This document shows, one piece after another, positions 16,839 through 26,422 of a DNA stretch of 64,000 nucleotides; position 1 is the stretch's first letter; the number at the start of each line of letters is the position of its first letter. A model generated the notes under the pieces. That model made no database searches, was not told the origin of the DNA, and saw nothing but the letters and a program-made list of their open reading frames with translations. The stretch is taken from assembly GCF_049532965.1 (NCBI RefSeq), contig NZ_CP186694.1:3410001-3474000 (forward strand), read 5' to 3'. A program made the position numbers and the translations under genes. Source of the stretch: Roseateles sp049532965 (GTDB lineage: Bacteria; Pseudomonadota; Gammaproteobacteria; Burkholderiales; Burkholderiaceae_C).

Positions 16839-17630
16839 TCACCCCGCATCCAGCCGGAACGATTCCCGCACCTCAACCGACGGCGCCGAGTCTGCGCTTT
16901 CATCCTTCAGCGCAACGCCTGTCACCTGGCGGGCCCGCGCTTCGTTGAGCAACCACGCCAGCCGCGCCGCCGCGGCTTCCGGCGCCAATCCTTCCGGTCG
17001 CACGTTGGAGATGCAGTTCCGTTCCGCGTCCACGCGGCCGGGGCGGGGCGCCCAGGTGACGTAGACGCCCATGCTGTCGGGGGAGCTCAATCCAGGGCGC
17101 TCGCCGATAAGCACCACGACGAGCTTCGCTCCCAGCGCCTGGCCGATCGGATCGCCGATCGCGACGCGCGCCTGACGGGCGATGGCGACGGGCGACCAAC
17201 GCCAGTCGCCGGCAAGCAGCGGCCGGAGCGCCTCGATGAAGACGAGCGCATGCCGCTCGATCGCCAGCGCGGACAGGCCGTCAGCGACGACCAGCGCCAG
17301 ATCCGGCGGCGGCGCCACCTCGCGCGCGGACAGCACGGCCGTCGAGCGGTCGTCGAGCCGTCGACCGAGATCCGGTCGCTGAAGGTACGCCGCCCGATCC
17401 GCGGCGGCACTGTGCAGATCGAGCGTCTCCAACCCCGCCTCGTTCAGGGCCGCCGCGAGCGCCACGTGATCCAGCTCGCGATGCACCGCGTCCCGCGCCT
17501 GCGCATGGGCCAACTGGAACGCCAGGTGGGCCGCCGTCGGCTGGCTGACGCCCGCTCGGCCCAGACCGATCCTCGCCGGCGTGTGGCGCCGCAGCGTGTG
17601 CCAGGGATTGGGAGTGATGGCGTCGCTCAT
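16839..17630 (-). CDS. eutC: Ethanolamine ammonia-lyase, small subunit
   Basis: 263 residues. EutC forms with EutB the adenosylcobalamin-dependent enzyme that converts ethanolamine to acetaldehyde and ammonia. The family pattern is clear: TPARIGLGRAGVSQPTAAHL near the N-terminus, LAFQLAHAQARDAV, VVADGLSALAIERHA, VVVLIGERPGLSSPDSMGVY and the C-terminal RNCISNVRPEGL. The gene follows eutB by ten bases on the same strand. No shell (microcompartment) genes, permease or aldehyde dehydrogenase are in the window, so this is the simple cytosolic form of ethanolamine use, presumably with transport genes elsewhere. Confidence 0.95.
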   Translation of the reverse strand: MSDAITPNPWHTLRRHTPARIGLGRAGVSQPTAAHLAFQLAHAQARDAVHRELDHVALAAALNEAGLETLDLHSAAADRAAYLQRPDLGRRLDDRSTAVLSAREVAPPPDLALVVADGLSALAIERHALVFIEALRPLLAGDWRWSPVAIARQARVAIGDPIGQALGAKLVVVLIGERPGLSSPDSMGVYVTWAPRPGRVDAERNCISNVRPEGLAPEAAAARLAWLLNEARARQVTGVALKDESADSAPSVEVRESFRLDAG

Positions 17631-17640
17631 GGTGTTTCGC

Positions 17641-19044
17641 TCACGACGATGGCAGCAAGGCAGCGAAGGCCGGGGACATGGCGTCGACCAGATGCCCCGG
17701 GGCGCCGGGCCGCGCGATGCGCATGCGCTCGAGCCAGCGCTCGAACTCCGGCGCGGCGCGCAAGCCCAGCACCCGCCGGACGTACAGCGCGTCGTGGAAC
17801 GATGTCGTCTGGTAGTTGAGCATCACGTCGTCCGAGCCCGGGATGCCCATGATGAAGTTGCATCCCGCCACGCCCAGCAGCGTGAGCAGCACGTCCATGT
17901 CGTTCTGATCCGCCGCCGCATGATTCGTGTAGCAGATGTCGCAGCCCATCGGCAGGCCCAGCAGCTTGGCGCAGAAGTGGTCCTCCAGCCCGGCACGGAT
18001 GATCTGCTTGCCGTCGTACAGGTACTCCGGCCCGATGAACCCGACCACCGTGTTCACGAGCAGCGGCTCGAAATGCCTCGCCACCGCGTAGGTCCGGGCC
18101 TCGAGCGTCTGCTGGTCGCAACCGTGGTGCGCGCCAGCGGACAGCGCGCTGCCCTGGCCGGTCTCGAAGTACATCACGTGCTGCCCGCGTTGGCCGTCGT
18201 CGAAGACGGCGCCCCGCGCCAGCGACAAGGCCGCCGCGCGCGCCTCGGCCAGCAGCTTCAGGTCGACGCCGAAACTGCGGTTGGTCGCCTCCGTGCCGCC
18301 GATGGACTGGAACACCAGATCGACCGGCGCGCCGCGCTCGATGCACTGCATCGTGTTGGTCACGTGCGTGAGCACGCAGCTCTGCGTGGGGATCTCGAAG
18401 CGCTCGATGACCTCCGCCAGTAGGCGCAGCAGATGCGCGACCTGGGTCACGTTGTCGGTGGCGGGATTGATGCCGATGACCGCATCGCCGCTGCCGTACA
18501 TCAGACCGTCAAGCACGCTCGCGGCGATCCCGCTGGCGTCGTCGGTCGGATGATTCGGCTGCAGGCGTGTGGACAGCCTGCCCGTGATTCCCAGCGTATT
18601 GCGAAAGCGCGTGACGACCTGGCACTTGCGCGCGACCAGGATCAGGTCCTGGTTCCGCATGATCTTGCTGGTCGCAGCCACCATCTCGGGCGTGAGGGCG
18701 GGCGCCAGGCGCGTGAGCGCCGCGGTGTCCGCCGCGTCCGAGAGCAGCCACTCGCGCAACCCGCCGACCGTCAGGTGGGCGATCGGCTGGAAGGCCGCGG
18801 CGTCGTGGCCGTCGACGATGAGTCGGGTGATCTCGTCGTCCTCGTAGGGGATCAGGGCCTCGCTGAGGAAGGTCTTCAGCGGCAGATCGGCCAAGGCCAT
18901 CTGGGCGGCCACGCGTTCCTGCTCAGACCCGGCGCAGACGCCGGCGAGCCGGTCGCCCGAACGCTCCGGTGTGGCCTTGGCCATCAGCTCACGCAGGCTG
19001 TCGAAACGGTAGCTGATGGCGCCGACGCGCTGGGAAACATTCAT
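17641..19044 (-). CDS. eutB: Ethanolamine ammonia-lyase, large subunit
   Basis: 467 residues, the usual length for EutB, the TIM-barrel catalytic subunit that binds substrate and cobalamin. Recognised segments include DDEITRLIVDGHD, VAATSKIMRNQDLILVA, RLQPNHPTDD, GDAVIGINPATD, FQSIGGTEATNRSFG, FETGQGSALSAGAHHG, GLPMGCDICYTNHA and the C-terminal YQTTSFHDA. It is immediately followed by eutC. A pirin gene lies 71 bases upstream on the same strand. No cobalamin riboswitch was recognised in the short space upstream. Confidence 0.96.
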   Translation of the reverse strand: MNVSQRVGAISYRFDSLRELMAKATPERSGDRLAGVCAGSEQERVAAQMALADLPLKTFLSEALIPYEDDEITRLIVDGHDAAAFQPIAHLTVGGLREWLLSDAADTAALTRLAPALTPEMVAATSKIMRNQDLILVARKCQVVTRFRNTLGITGRLSTRLQPNHPTDDASGIAASVLDGLMYGSGDAVIGINPATDNVTQVAHLLRLLAEVIERFEIPTQSCVLTHVTNTMQCIERGAPVDLVFQSIGGTEATNRSFGVDLKLLAEARAAALSLARGAVFDDGQRGQHVMYFETGQGSALSAGAHHGCDQQTLEARTYAVARHFEPLLVNTVVGFIGPEYLYDGKQIIRAGLEDHFCAKLLGLPMGCDICYTNHAAADQNDMDVLLTLLGVAGCNFIMGIPGSDDVMLNYQTTSFHDALYVRRVLGLRAAPEFERWLERMRIARPGAPGHLVDAMSPAFAALLPSS

Positions 19045-19115
19045 CGCTGCCTCCTTGCGTCCAGCTTAACCGCGTCCCTGTCCGATCGTGTGACGGGCGC
19101 CCCGCTTGCGGCGGC

Positions 19116-20195
19116 TCAGTCCTGCGACGGCGGCCGCTCCGTCCGGCCGTCCGCGTGCCGCGCGAATCGGTCCTCCTGGTCGCCATGCACCGGCGCCGGA
19201 TCCGGCCACGGCCAGCCGCCGAACTCGGTGCGGCGGTAGTCCTCGAAGGCCTGACGCAGCTCCTGCTCGGTGTTCATGACGAAGGGGCCGTACTGCGCCA
19301 CCGGCTCGCCGATGGGACGGCCCTGCAGCATCAGCAACTCGGCAGGTGCTTCGCCATTGGTGAGCACGACGTCGACGCTCGCCCGCACCTCGAGGGAATG
19401 GCCGACGGTCACGGGCTCGTCGCCGATCGTGATGCGGCCGCCGGCGAAGAAGTACAGCTTGCGTCGCGTGCCGTCGCCCAGCGCCGCAGGCAAGGTCCAT
19501 TGCGCGCCGGGCTCCAGGCGCAGCGTCCACATGGCCAGGTCCGAATGCAGTCGCGAGCCCCACGAGTCCGGCGGCGGCGCGAGCGGCTTAGTCACGGTCG
19601 CGCCGGCATGAGCGGCGTCCGGCAGGGCGCCCGCGATGACCACCACCTCCGTCGCGCGTCCGGCGTCGTCGACGAAGGTGTGCCGCGGGATGTCCTGCGA
19701 CCAGAACATCGTGAAGTGCGGCTCCACCATCTTGCTGTCCGCAGGCAGGTTGAGCCAGATCTGGAACAGCTCCAGCGGGTTGGGACGGTCGGTGTGCAGC
19801 AGCGGGAACATCTCCGCGTGGACGATGCCCTTGCCGGCTGTCAGCCACTGCACGTCGCCGTCACCGAAGCGCGCGCCGGCGCCTAGCGAATCGGAATGGT
19901 CGATGCGGCCCCGGCGCACGATGGTGACGGTCTCGAAGCCGCGGTGCGGGTGGGCGGGGAAGCCGGGCACCTGCTGGCCGTGATACATGCTCCAGCCGTC
20001 CTTGCGCGAGAAGTCCGAGCCCATCTGCCGGCCCGCCAGCAGCGAAGCGTCCGGGCCGTACCGGCCGTTGCCGCGCGGATAGGCGTCGTCGTGGTGCACA
20101 CAGAACAGGAAGGGGTCGATCGTCTCCCAGGGCATGCCCAAGGGCTGGACGGAGAGGACGGGCGAGGCGGTGGTGTCGGTGGCGATGGCGGTCAT
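19116..20195 (-). CDS. Pirin-family cupin protein
   Basis: 359 residues from ATG 20195 (MTAIATDTTASP), preceded by GGGAG at a good distance; the frame is open further upstream but that stretch belongs to the regulator remnant in another frame. The pirin signature is complete: PFLFCVHHDDAYP, FPAHPHRGFETVTIV (His metal ligands), DGDVQWLTAGKGIVHAEM, ELFQIWLNLP, and the C-terminal cupin with PFVMNTEQELRQAF. Pirins bind iron; some are quercetinases, others redox regulators. The location upstream of eutBC on the same strand may reflect cotranscription but no functional link is established. Confidence 0.88.
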   Translation of the reverse strand: MTAIATDTTASPVLSVQPLGMPWETIDPFLFCVHHDDAYPRGNGRYGPDASLLAGRQMGSDFSRKDGWSMYHGQQVPGFPAHPHRGFETVTIVRRGRIDHSDSLGAGARFGDGDVQWLTAGKGIVHAEMFPLLHTDRPNPLELFQIWLNLPADSKMVEPHFTMFWSQDIPRHTFVDDAGRATEVVVIAGALPDAAHAGATVTKPLAPPPDSWGSRLHSDLAMWTLRLEPGAQWTLPAALGDGTRRKLYFFAGGRITIGDEPVTVGHSLEVRASVDVVLTNGEAPAELLMLQGRPIGEPVAQYGPFVMNTEQELRQAFEDYRRTEFGGWPWPDPAPVHGDQEDRFARHADGRTERPPSQD

Positions 20196-20220
20196 GGCGA
20201 GCTCCCGGAAGTCCGTCACC

Positions 20221-20364
20221 CTACCGCGAACTCGAGAGTCGCGCTGAAGGGGGTGCTTCTTTCCCGAGCCTCCCCGGCGCCATCCCAACTGCCCGACGAA
20301 AGGCCGGGCTGAACGTGCTCGCCGAGCAGAAGCCCATACGTTCGGCGACCTGCTGGCGAGAGGG
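20221..20364 (-). pseudogene. C-terminal remnant of an AraC-family regulator
   Basis: Directly behind the TGA of the beta-helix gene, and in the same frame, about 47 codons read QQVAERMGFCSASTFSPAFRRAVGMAPGRL and end at TAG 20221-20223. The VAERMGF...STFS.AFRRA.GMAPG pattern is the second helix-turn-helix of AraC/XylS regulators. Nothing of the preceding 200 or more residues is left, and there is no start codon with ribosome binding site. The remnant sits 25 bases upstream of the pirin gene. It was probably cut by whatever event placed the beta-helix gene here. Confidence 0.75.
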
Positions 20365-21423
20365 TCAGCGGTTGTCCGAGATACAGGTACCGCCCACCTC
20401 GTTGCCGAGCGAGTTTTTCATGCGGTTGTGCCGGAGCACATAGGGAAGGCTCCCGCACTCCACGAGCGCCGCAGCGGTTCGCCCGCGCACGACGTTGTAG
20501 TTGAACTGGATGTTCTCTGCATAAAAGCCGAAGAGCCGGACTGCCGAAGCTGGGTCGGCAGTGTTGCCGTCGAATACGTTGCCGGTGATGTGAGCGCGAT
20601 CCATCTGGTCGATGACATCCGCATTGATGCCGCCTCCGCCGATTCCCGTCTCGGTGAGCGAATTCATTGCGATGACGTTTCTCGAGATATCGACAATCCC
20701 GCGGGAAATGTTGATGCCCCCTCCGGAGTACCCGGCTCGGTTGTTGCGGATCACGTTTCCGGTGATCCGGACCTTGGAGCCATGGATTTCGATGCCGCCG
20801 CCGTTGGATCCCACCCGATGCCCCGCGATGAGGTTGTCCGAGATCACCGACCAGCGCGGCCCTTCGATGCCGCTGTTCAGGAAGATGCCGCCGCCGTCGC
20901 CGGCGCCGCCGCATTCGGCCGGCTGGAGGTTGTCCCTGATCTGGTTGTGATGGATGAACGACAAGGAGTTGCTGGAGAGTCCGGCGCCATAGCAGGACGC
21001 GTTACCGGTGATGATGTTGTGGCTCACCGTCACGACTGCGGAGTCCAGCACAAGTCCGCCACCAAAGCCGCAGCGCTGCCCGACGCCCTCCCATGGGCTC
21101 CATGCGTTCGTGATCTTGAATCCGGTGATCGTGACTTGCTCGGTGCCTGTGCCGTTCACCCAGACGACATTGCACGACCGGCCGCCGTCCAGCGTCGTCA
21201 TCTCTGCGCCTTGGACGGACCGGAGTGTCAGGGACTTCTCGATCCTCAGGTTTTCGCGATACACCCCGGGAGAAACCAGCACCGTATCGCCCGGTTGAGC
21301 AGCGTCTATTGCGGCCTGCACGGTGGCGTGCTGTTCCGGCACCTGCAAGGTCGATGCGTGGGCCGCGGCCGCGGCGACGGCCAAGGCTACGCCGACCAAA
21401 GATCTAATGACAATATCGTGCAT
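20365..21423 (-). CDS. Secreted right-handed parallel beta-helix protein
   Basis: 352 residues with a Sec signal peptide (about 1-24, ending AAAHAS). The mature part starts with VPEQHATVQAAIDAAQPGDTVLVSPGVYRENLRI, the typical opening of pectate-lyase-like or Plasmid-Tn (NosD/CASH) beta-helix proteins, followed by repeated short strands such as ITGNVIRNNRAGYSGGGI and IHHNQIRDN. Cysteines occur in pairs, compatible with disulfides outside the cytoplasm. Catalytic residues of a true pectate lyase were not identified, so binding or polysaccharide modification are equally possible. Its end abuts the AraC remnant. Confidence 0.8.
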   Translation of the reverse strand: MHDIVIRSLVGVALAVAAAAAHASTLQVPEQHATVQAAIDAAQPGDTVLVSPGVYRENLRIEKSLTLRSVQGAEMTTLDGGRSCNVVWVNGTGTEQVTITGFKITNAWSPWEGVGQRCGFGGGLVLDSAVVTVSHNIITGNASCYGAGLSSNSLSFIHHNQIRDNLQPAECGGAGDGGGIFLNSGIEGPRWSVISDNLIAGHRVGSNGGGIEIHGSKVRITGNVIRNNRAGYSGGGINISRGIVDISRNVIAMNSLTETGIGGGGINADVIDQMDRAHITGNVFDGNTADPASAVRLFGFYAENIQFNYNVVRGRTAAALVECGSLPYVLRHNRMKNSLGNEVGGTCISDNR

Positions 21424-21571
21424 GGGGTTCCCGTTGGAGACACGTTAAGAGGGCCACTGACTGCGAGGCGAGCGCAGTCTAGTTACGGGGACACGGCGCG
21501 GATATCACCCCGAAGGGCGGTCCAGCTTGCGATTGCGAGGGCCCGAGCGTCTTCATGACGCGAGGCGTGGC

Positions 21572-22141
21572 TCAGGTCGGCGTCTCCTTCTGTGCCCGTC
21601 GCCTCGCCACCTGAATGGCGCGCTCGAACTCGTCTTGTCGAGAGGGCTCGTCGCGGATGGCGCGCTGAAGCACCGCTTCCGCCTGTTCGTGGCGCCCGTG
21701 CATCCTGAGGATCCTGGCGGCCTCCAGTGGATCAAGCGCCGTGGGGTCGAATGGCCTGCCGGTCAGGCGCTGATAGGCGCTGATGGCCAGCGTGAGCGCA
21801 ACGCCGGCGCCCACCACGACGCCCAGGAGGATGCGCTCGTGGCGGGGAAGGGGCGATGCCCAGACCATCCAGGCGAGCGGCGCCAGGAATCCTGCCGCGG
21901 CGGTGGCGCTGACGAAGATTCGCCAGGGTTGGGGAGCGCGGCGAAATGCCATTGCCGCACCGCTTGCGATGAACGAGATCCCGATCGCCGTGACTTGCCA
22001 GTGGTGAGGGCTCAGCAGGAGGCCGCGACGTCGCCCGGACGGCACATGCGGGATGACGCCCATGGAAAGCAGAACGATGTAGATGCCCATGGCGATAAAG
22101 GCAAAGCAGGCCCATCGAGGGGCCACGCGACGGCTACGCAT
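21572..22141 (-). CDS. Membrane protein of unknown function
   Basis: 189 residues with four predicted membrane segments (about 9-28, 47-66, 75-94, 103-123) and a soluble C-terminal helical tail of ~60 residues (LDPLEAARILRMHGRHEQAEAVLQRAI) that looks like a single tetratricopeptide-like helix pair. No family recognised. Its start has no strong ribosome binding site, so the exact N-terminus is uncertain. It stands alone between the beta-helix gene and the VOC gene. Confidence 0.65.
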   Translation of the reverse strand: MRSRRVAPRWACFAFIAMGIYIVLLSMGVIPHVPSGRRRGLLLSPHHWQVTAIGISFIASGAAMAFRRAPQPWRIFVSATAAAGFLAPLAWMVWASPLPRHERILLGVVVGAGVALTLAISAYQRLTGRPFDPTALDPLEAARILRMHGRHEQAEAVLQRAIRDEPSRQDEFERAIQVARRRAQKETPT

Positions 22142-22294
22142 GCGTGCACTATGGCATGACGCTGTGAGCGGATCGATCCACCTGCGCCGCTCGGCGGTTG
22201 CCGCCAGCAGGCGCCTGGAGGCAAGCGAAGCGCGCTGGGAATGTCCGCTCGATGGAACGGTCAGGCATCGTCCTAGCGCGCCGGCGCGCCAGAC

Positions 22295-22690
22295 TCAGCC
22301 GACAGGCGAATGGCAAGCAACACAGAGCTTGTTTCCCTCAGGGTCCCGGAAGTACGCGCCATAGTAGTGCTCGTGATACTCGGGCCTCAGGCCAGGCGCT
22401 CCTTCCGATGTGCCGCCATTGGCAAGGGCGACGGCGAAGGCTTGATCTACGGCGGCGCGACTCTTCGCGAGGAACGCAACCATCTGCCCGTTGCCCGGCT
22501 GGTGCGGCTGCTCATCGAAGGGCATGCCGATGAGAAAGAGCGGCCGCGGCCCAGGCTCTGACTGCCAGCCGGCCCACGGACGACTCGGATCACAAAACCG
22601 GGCTTCAATCCCGAGAGTGGCCATCAGCGGGTTGTAGAAAGCGAGCGCACGGGCGAAGTCATTGACGCCGACGAAGATGTGCGAGAACAC
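22295..22690 (-). CDS. VOC-superfamily (glyoxalase-like) protein
   Basis: 131 residues from the GTG at 22690 (MFSHIFVGVNDFARA), which has GGGAGG seven bases upstream; the ATG at 22711 is a weaker alternative. The fold is a two-module VOC domain: HIFVGVNDFARALAFYNPLM at the N-terminus and AYFRDPEGNKLCVACH at the C-terminus. This subgroup contains glutathione-dependent or metal-dependent lyases and dioxygenase-like proteins of unknown substrate. The N-terminal HIF supplies one potential metal ligand; YFRDPEGN supplies the usual acidic turn. Confidence 0.85.
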   Translation of the reverse strand: MFSHIFVGVNDFARALAFYNPLMATLGIEARFCDPSRPWAGWQSEPGPRPLFLIGMPFDEQPHQPGNGQMVAFLAKSRAAVDQAFAVALANGGTSEGAPGLRPEYHEHYYGAYFRDPEGNKLCVACHSPVG

Positions 22691-22893
22691 GGCTGGGCCT
22701 CCCGAGGTCATTGCGGTAGACGCCTGACGTTCGACATGAGCGGCGGCTCCAGGCTGGCGAAGCCAGCTCGAACCAGGACATGACCACGATTCTCGGCTCG
22801 TTCCTTCCTGCATGGCGGAGCAGATCGCTGATGCGGATGACGACGAAAGGACCAGCAACGGCAAGTGCCGCCCTTGGCGGAAGGCGAGCGAGA

Positions 22894-25800
22894 TCACCCA
22901 GCCGTTCGATTCCCATCCACCGCCTCGCTTGGTACGCGCACGAGATCCGCCGCATCGGACACCCACGGATCTGGATCTCCGCGATACGTCTCGAGCCGTC
23001 GGCGCGCGTCGGGCCCCCAGCCCCCCTTGGCGGCTAGTTCACACAGCAGTCCCAAACCGATGCGGCGAAGGGCCCCGGACGGCTCGGTGCCCAACGTTTC
23101 CTCCAGCCCGGCAAGTTCCGGCACGCTTCGGCCAGCCGCGCACTGCGCCATCGAATCGACCGCGTTGGCGACAACACCCGGGTGCAGCAAGCCCTCCGCG
23201 TGCAATCGACGGAGCACATCCAGGCCCATGTTCGGTGCGAGGGCCGTGAGCGCCACTTGAACGCCTTGACCAACATGCCAGCGTCGGTCGATCAGCAGGT
23301 CCGCCAGCGGGGCCGCGGAGGTGGCCAGTTCCGACGCGCCTTCGCGCCGGAGATGACGGTATGCAGCGACGATGGCCGCGAGCGAAGGCGGCCGCTTCAC
23401 CGCCGCGAAGTCCGCCGCCAACGACTGGCCCGCCGCGCGACCGTAGACCGCAAGCAGGACCTGCGCGGCGAGCTGAACCAGCGCGGGGTCGACGTCATCA
23501 AGCAGCGCGACCAGGGCCTCTCGCAAGGACGACTCCCCTTTCGCTGGCGGCATCTGAACCAGGCGCTCCAGCGTTTCCTTGCGAATGAGCGCGTCGGCAT
23601 GTTGCAGCAACAGGGCCATGTGCTGGCCCCAGGCGTGCTGGCCTTCGGGCGTCAATCCCACCTGAGGCACGCGGATCGTGGAACGTGCCAGTGCCGGAGG
23701 ACCGTTGAGCGCCGCGGAACGGAGCCGCAGCCAGGTCTCCGGCCGGTCGAGGAAGTTCCAGTAGGCGCGCAGCAGCGCGATCCGCACGTCCGGGTGCAGC
23801 GACTCGTCCCCGTCGAAGACTGCCAGGAAGTTGTAGGCCGCGTCGCTGCGCAGGTCGCCGACCAGTCGCACGATCTCCTTGGCCACAGTGACCTTGTTTC
23901 GTGGCACCTGGCCGATCAACCGGAGTGCCTGCGCAGTCGGCATGGCGACCACCGACTGCCGCAAGGCGTAGATCGCGACGCGGGCGCGCCCGTCGTCGAG
24001 CGCGGAGACCAGCGTCGGCACTCCACGCCCGCCGTCCGCGCGTCCGAGTGCTTCCAACGCCTTGTCGCGCAGCGCCGTATCCGGCGCTTCCAGACGCGCA
24101 AGCCGGATGACCGGATCCAAGGCAAGCGACGGCATGGCGGCGTATCGCTGGACAACGCCATAGAGTTCCCAAGCGTTTCGCTTGGAGCTGTTCACGATCG
24201 CAAGCAGTGAGTCGCCATAGCGCTGCTGCTGAGCCGCGGTCCAACGCTCGAAGCCGCTATCGAAGACCGGCAGAAAGGCCGCCTGAGCGGAGGAGAAGCG
24301 GCCGCTGAACTGGCGGGCGGTCAAGAACGGCGTCAGCAAGTCTTGCCGGTTCCTGTGCAAGTGCTGCGCCACGGTGCCGACCGTTATCCAGCCGGGGTCT
24401 CGAGCGAGCAAAGGCGGGATCCATTCGTCCAGCCGCTTCGGAGGCCCGATTTGCGCCAGCGCCTCGAGCCCCGATCGGGCGTCAGGGGCACGGCCGTCGC
24501 GGGCAAGCGCGAACAGGAGATCGGTAAAGCGCTCGACCGCTCGCGCCCGACGGCCAAACGCCAGGATCAGCCGCACGGCGACGCTGCCCTGGTTGCGCTG
24601 GATCCAGGTCTCGAGCATCGGCATCAGCGGCGGCGCAACTCGCCGCATCTCACGATCGCTCATGCGCGATTCCCAGTGAGCCGCGCCGATCCAGCCGATG
24701 CCGCCCAGGCGCTCGACCAGGCGCGGCAAGGTCTTCGCGACGAAATCCGGATGCGTGGCGATGATCCCCATCAGCCACTGCACCGCAGCCGACATGGTCA
24801 TGGACGAGCAGTCACGCGCGCGCAGCGCCGCATCGATCAGTGCAGTGAAGCGGGGCAGATGCGTGGCCTCCCAGCGCGAGGCGGGCAGCGCCGCGAGCGC
24901 CGTGAACATCGCGAGCCGCACCGGATCCTGCTCGTTGTCACGAGCCATGCAGAAGTCGAGCACGGCGACCAGGCTCTCGGATTCGTAGCGGGCGGCGTGG
25001 ACGACCGCGGCGACCGCCTGGGCGCGCAGTTCTCCATCCGGCTGCGACAGGTACGGCCGGGCCAGTTGTGACGCCTCCCCAAACGGCAGGCACCCGAGGT
25101 AAGCGACGCGCGTCATCGGCTCGGTCTCGAGAAGAGGTGCCGAGAAAGCTCGGCGCGCTTCGGCCTGCCGCGTCTGCCGCGGCAAGGCGCGCACCAGCGA
25201 GATGGGCATTGCCCCGCTGGGCGCTCGCCATCCTTCACCGGCGAGGCCGTGGAGCGCCGCGCGCTGCACTGGGGTCAACCGCGGGAATACGACCTGCAGG
25301 TTTGGCAGCGCGTCCGCCATGTGCAGCGCGCACACGGTCTCGGGATCCAGCCTCTTCAGCACATTGACCGCCAAGCCGACACGCGCCGTGCCCGCGTGCT
25401 CCGGCAGGATGCCCGCCACCGCCCGCGGGAAGTAGGCGGCGTAGCGGTTAATGGGAAGCGTCGCGATCGGCATCCGGTTCGCGGCGGCCACGAGCAGCGT
25501 CAGTCCGGCGTCGCGGTCCTGGCGTAACAGGCCGTGCAGGGCCGCCACGATCCTCATGCGCAGGACGTAGGAAATCGGCTCGGCTTCCTCGAGTTCGCGC
25601 AACAGCGTATCCCGGACGAGCCCCGGCAGCCGCTGGGCCAGCGTCGCCCACCGCGACGGCTCCAGTGATGCGAGTTCGTCCGTGCCGAGCCTTGCAGCGA
25701 TGAAGGCGTCACTGGTCCAGGGCAGAAGACGCACGCGGTCCGCCTGCGATAGCCGGGAATGGACCGCATCGTTGACGTGTGCGCGGCCTGTCTTCCAGAG

Positions 25801-26160
25801 TTGGCAGGCCAGGGTCTGGCGACCGTGCGGCGCCAGATCAGGCATTCGCTCGATGACCACGTCGTCTGGGACTATCCGCGCAGCGAGCCGCGCGGCGCGC
25901 CGGGTGAGGGACTGAGACGGGTCGCCCAGGAAACCGGCCACGACGCCCGCGTCCCGCGACCCGGACGCCGCCATCAGCGCCAGCATCCGCTCGTAGTGGA
26001 TCTCCGAGCCCGCCAACGTCCGCAGCGCTTGCGCCAGTCGCTGGTTCTGGGCCGACTGCCGGCCGAACTCGATCATCCGGCGGAATCGCTGGTCATGGCT
26101 GAGCGCGTTGACCTCGTCGACGAGGTCTTTCGCGCTGGGCGCGGTCCAGGGGAACTTCAT
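22894..26160 (-). CDS. Very large HEAT/armadillo-like repeat protein
   Basis: 1088 residues from ATG 26160 (MKFPWTAPSAKDLVDEV); the ORF is open to 26517 but that extension overlaps the divergent promoter and is low in coding character. The whole protein is alternating Leu/Ala-rich helices, e.g. DKALEALGRADGGRGVPTL and DDVDPALVQLAAQVLLAV, which fit HEAT-like solenoid repeats. No signal peptide, membrane segment or catalytic motif was seen. Solenoids of this size usually act as scaffolds; no partner gene is adjacent. No family name recognised beyond the repeat type. Confidence 0.75.
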   Translation of the reverse strand: MKFPWTAPSAKDLVDEVNALSHDQRFRRMIEFGRQSAQNQRLAQALRTLAGSEIHYERMLALMAASGSRDAGVVAGFLGDPSQSLTRRAARLAARIVPDDVVIERMPDLAPHGRQTLACQLWKTGRAHVNDAVHSRLSQADRVRLLPWTSDAFIAARLGTDELASLEPSRWATLAQRLPGLVRDTLLRELEEAEPISYVLRMRIVAALHGLLRQDRDAGLTLLVAAANRMPIATLPINRYAAYFPRAVAGILPEHAGTARVGLAVNVLKRLDPETVCALHMADALPNLQVVFPRLTPVQRAALHGLAGEGWRAPSGAMPISLVRALPRQTRQAEARRAFSAPLLETEPMTRVAYLGCLPFGEASQLARPYLSQPDGELRAQAVAAVVHAARYESESLVAVLDFCMARDNEQDPVRLAMFTALAALPASRWEATHLPRFTALIDAALRARDCSSMTMSAAVQWLMGIIATHPDFVAKTLPRLVERLGGIGWIGAAHWESRMSDREMRRVAPPLMPMLETWIQRNQGSVAVRLILAFGRRARAVERFTDLLFALARDGRAPDARSGLEALAQIGPPKRLDEWIPPLLARDPGWITVGTVAQHLHRNRQDLLTPFLTARQFSGRFSSAQAAFLPVFDSGFERWTAAQQQRYGDSLLAIVNSSKRNAWELYGVVQRYAAMPSLALDPVIRLARLEAPDTALRDKALEALGRADGGRGVPTLVSALDDGRARVAIYALRQSVVAMPTAQALRLIGQVPRNKVTVAKEIVRLVGDLRSDAAYNFLAVFDGDESLHPDVRIALLRAYWNFLDRPETWLRLRSAALNGPPALARSTIRVPQVGLTPEGQHAWGQHMALLLQHADALIRKETLERLVQMPPAKGESSLREALVALLDDVDPALVQLAAQVLLAVYGRAAGQSLAADFAAVKRPPSLAAIVAAYRHLRREGASELATSAAPLADLLIDRRWHVGQGVQVALTALAPNMGLDVLRRLHAEGLLHPGVVANAVDSMAQCAAGRSVPELAGLEETLGTEPSGALRRIGLGLLCELAAKGGWGPDARRRLETYRGDPDPWVSDAADLVRVPSEAVDGNRTAG

Positions 26161-26422
26161 GGCGATGGCATGGGTGGCGGGAAACGGTTCGTAGGATACG
26201 GCGCCGCGACGGATGGTCCGTCCGGACAGAACTTCACCGGGAGGATCAGCCGGAGCCCGGCCGGGAGACAGCTTCCGCAGCGAGCTTGAGCGCGTTCCGC
26301 TCATCCGGCATGGATGCAGTTCACGCCGCGCCGATGCGGCTTCATCGGCTGGCGCTGGAGAAGGCACCGGTCGATGACGACACTGCATCCATCGACACAG
26401 CCAACCGCCCCGGGAGAACGAC
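26161..26422. promoter_or_regulatory. Divergent promoter region
   Basis: The 262 bases between the minus-strand HEAT-like gene and the plus-strand small exported protein must hold both promoters. GGGAGAACGAC before the ATG at 26423 is a clear ribosome binding site. No -35/-10 pair could be assigned with confidence. Confidence 0.35.

Noticed and set aside
19045..19115. Cobalamin riboswitch upstream of eutB
   Set aside because: The gap is only 71 bases and shows no B12-box-like sequence.
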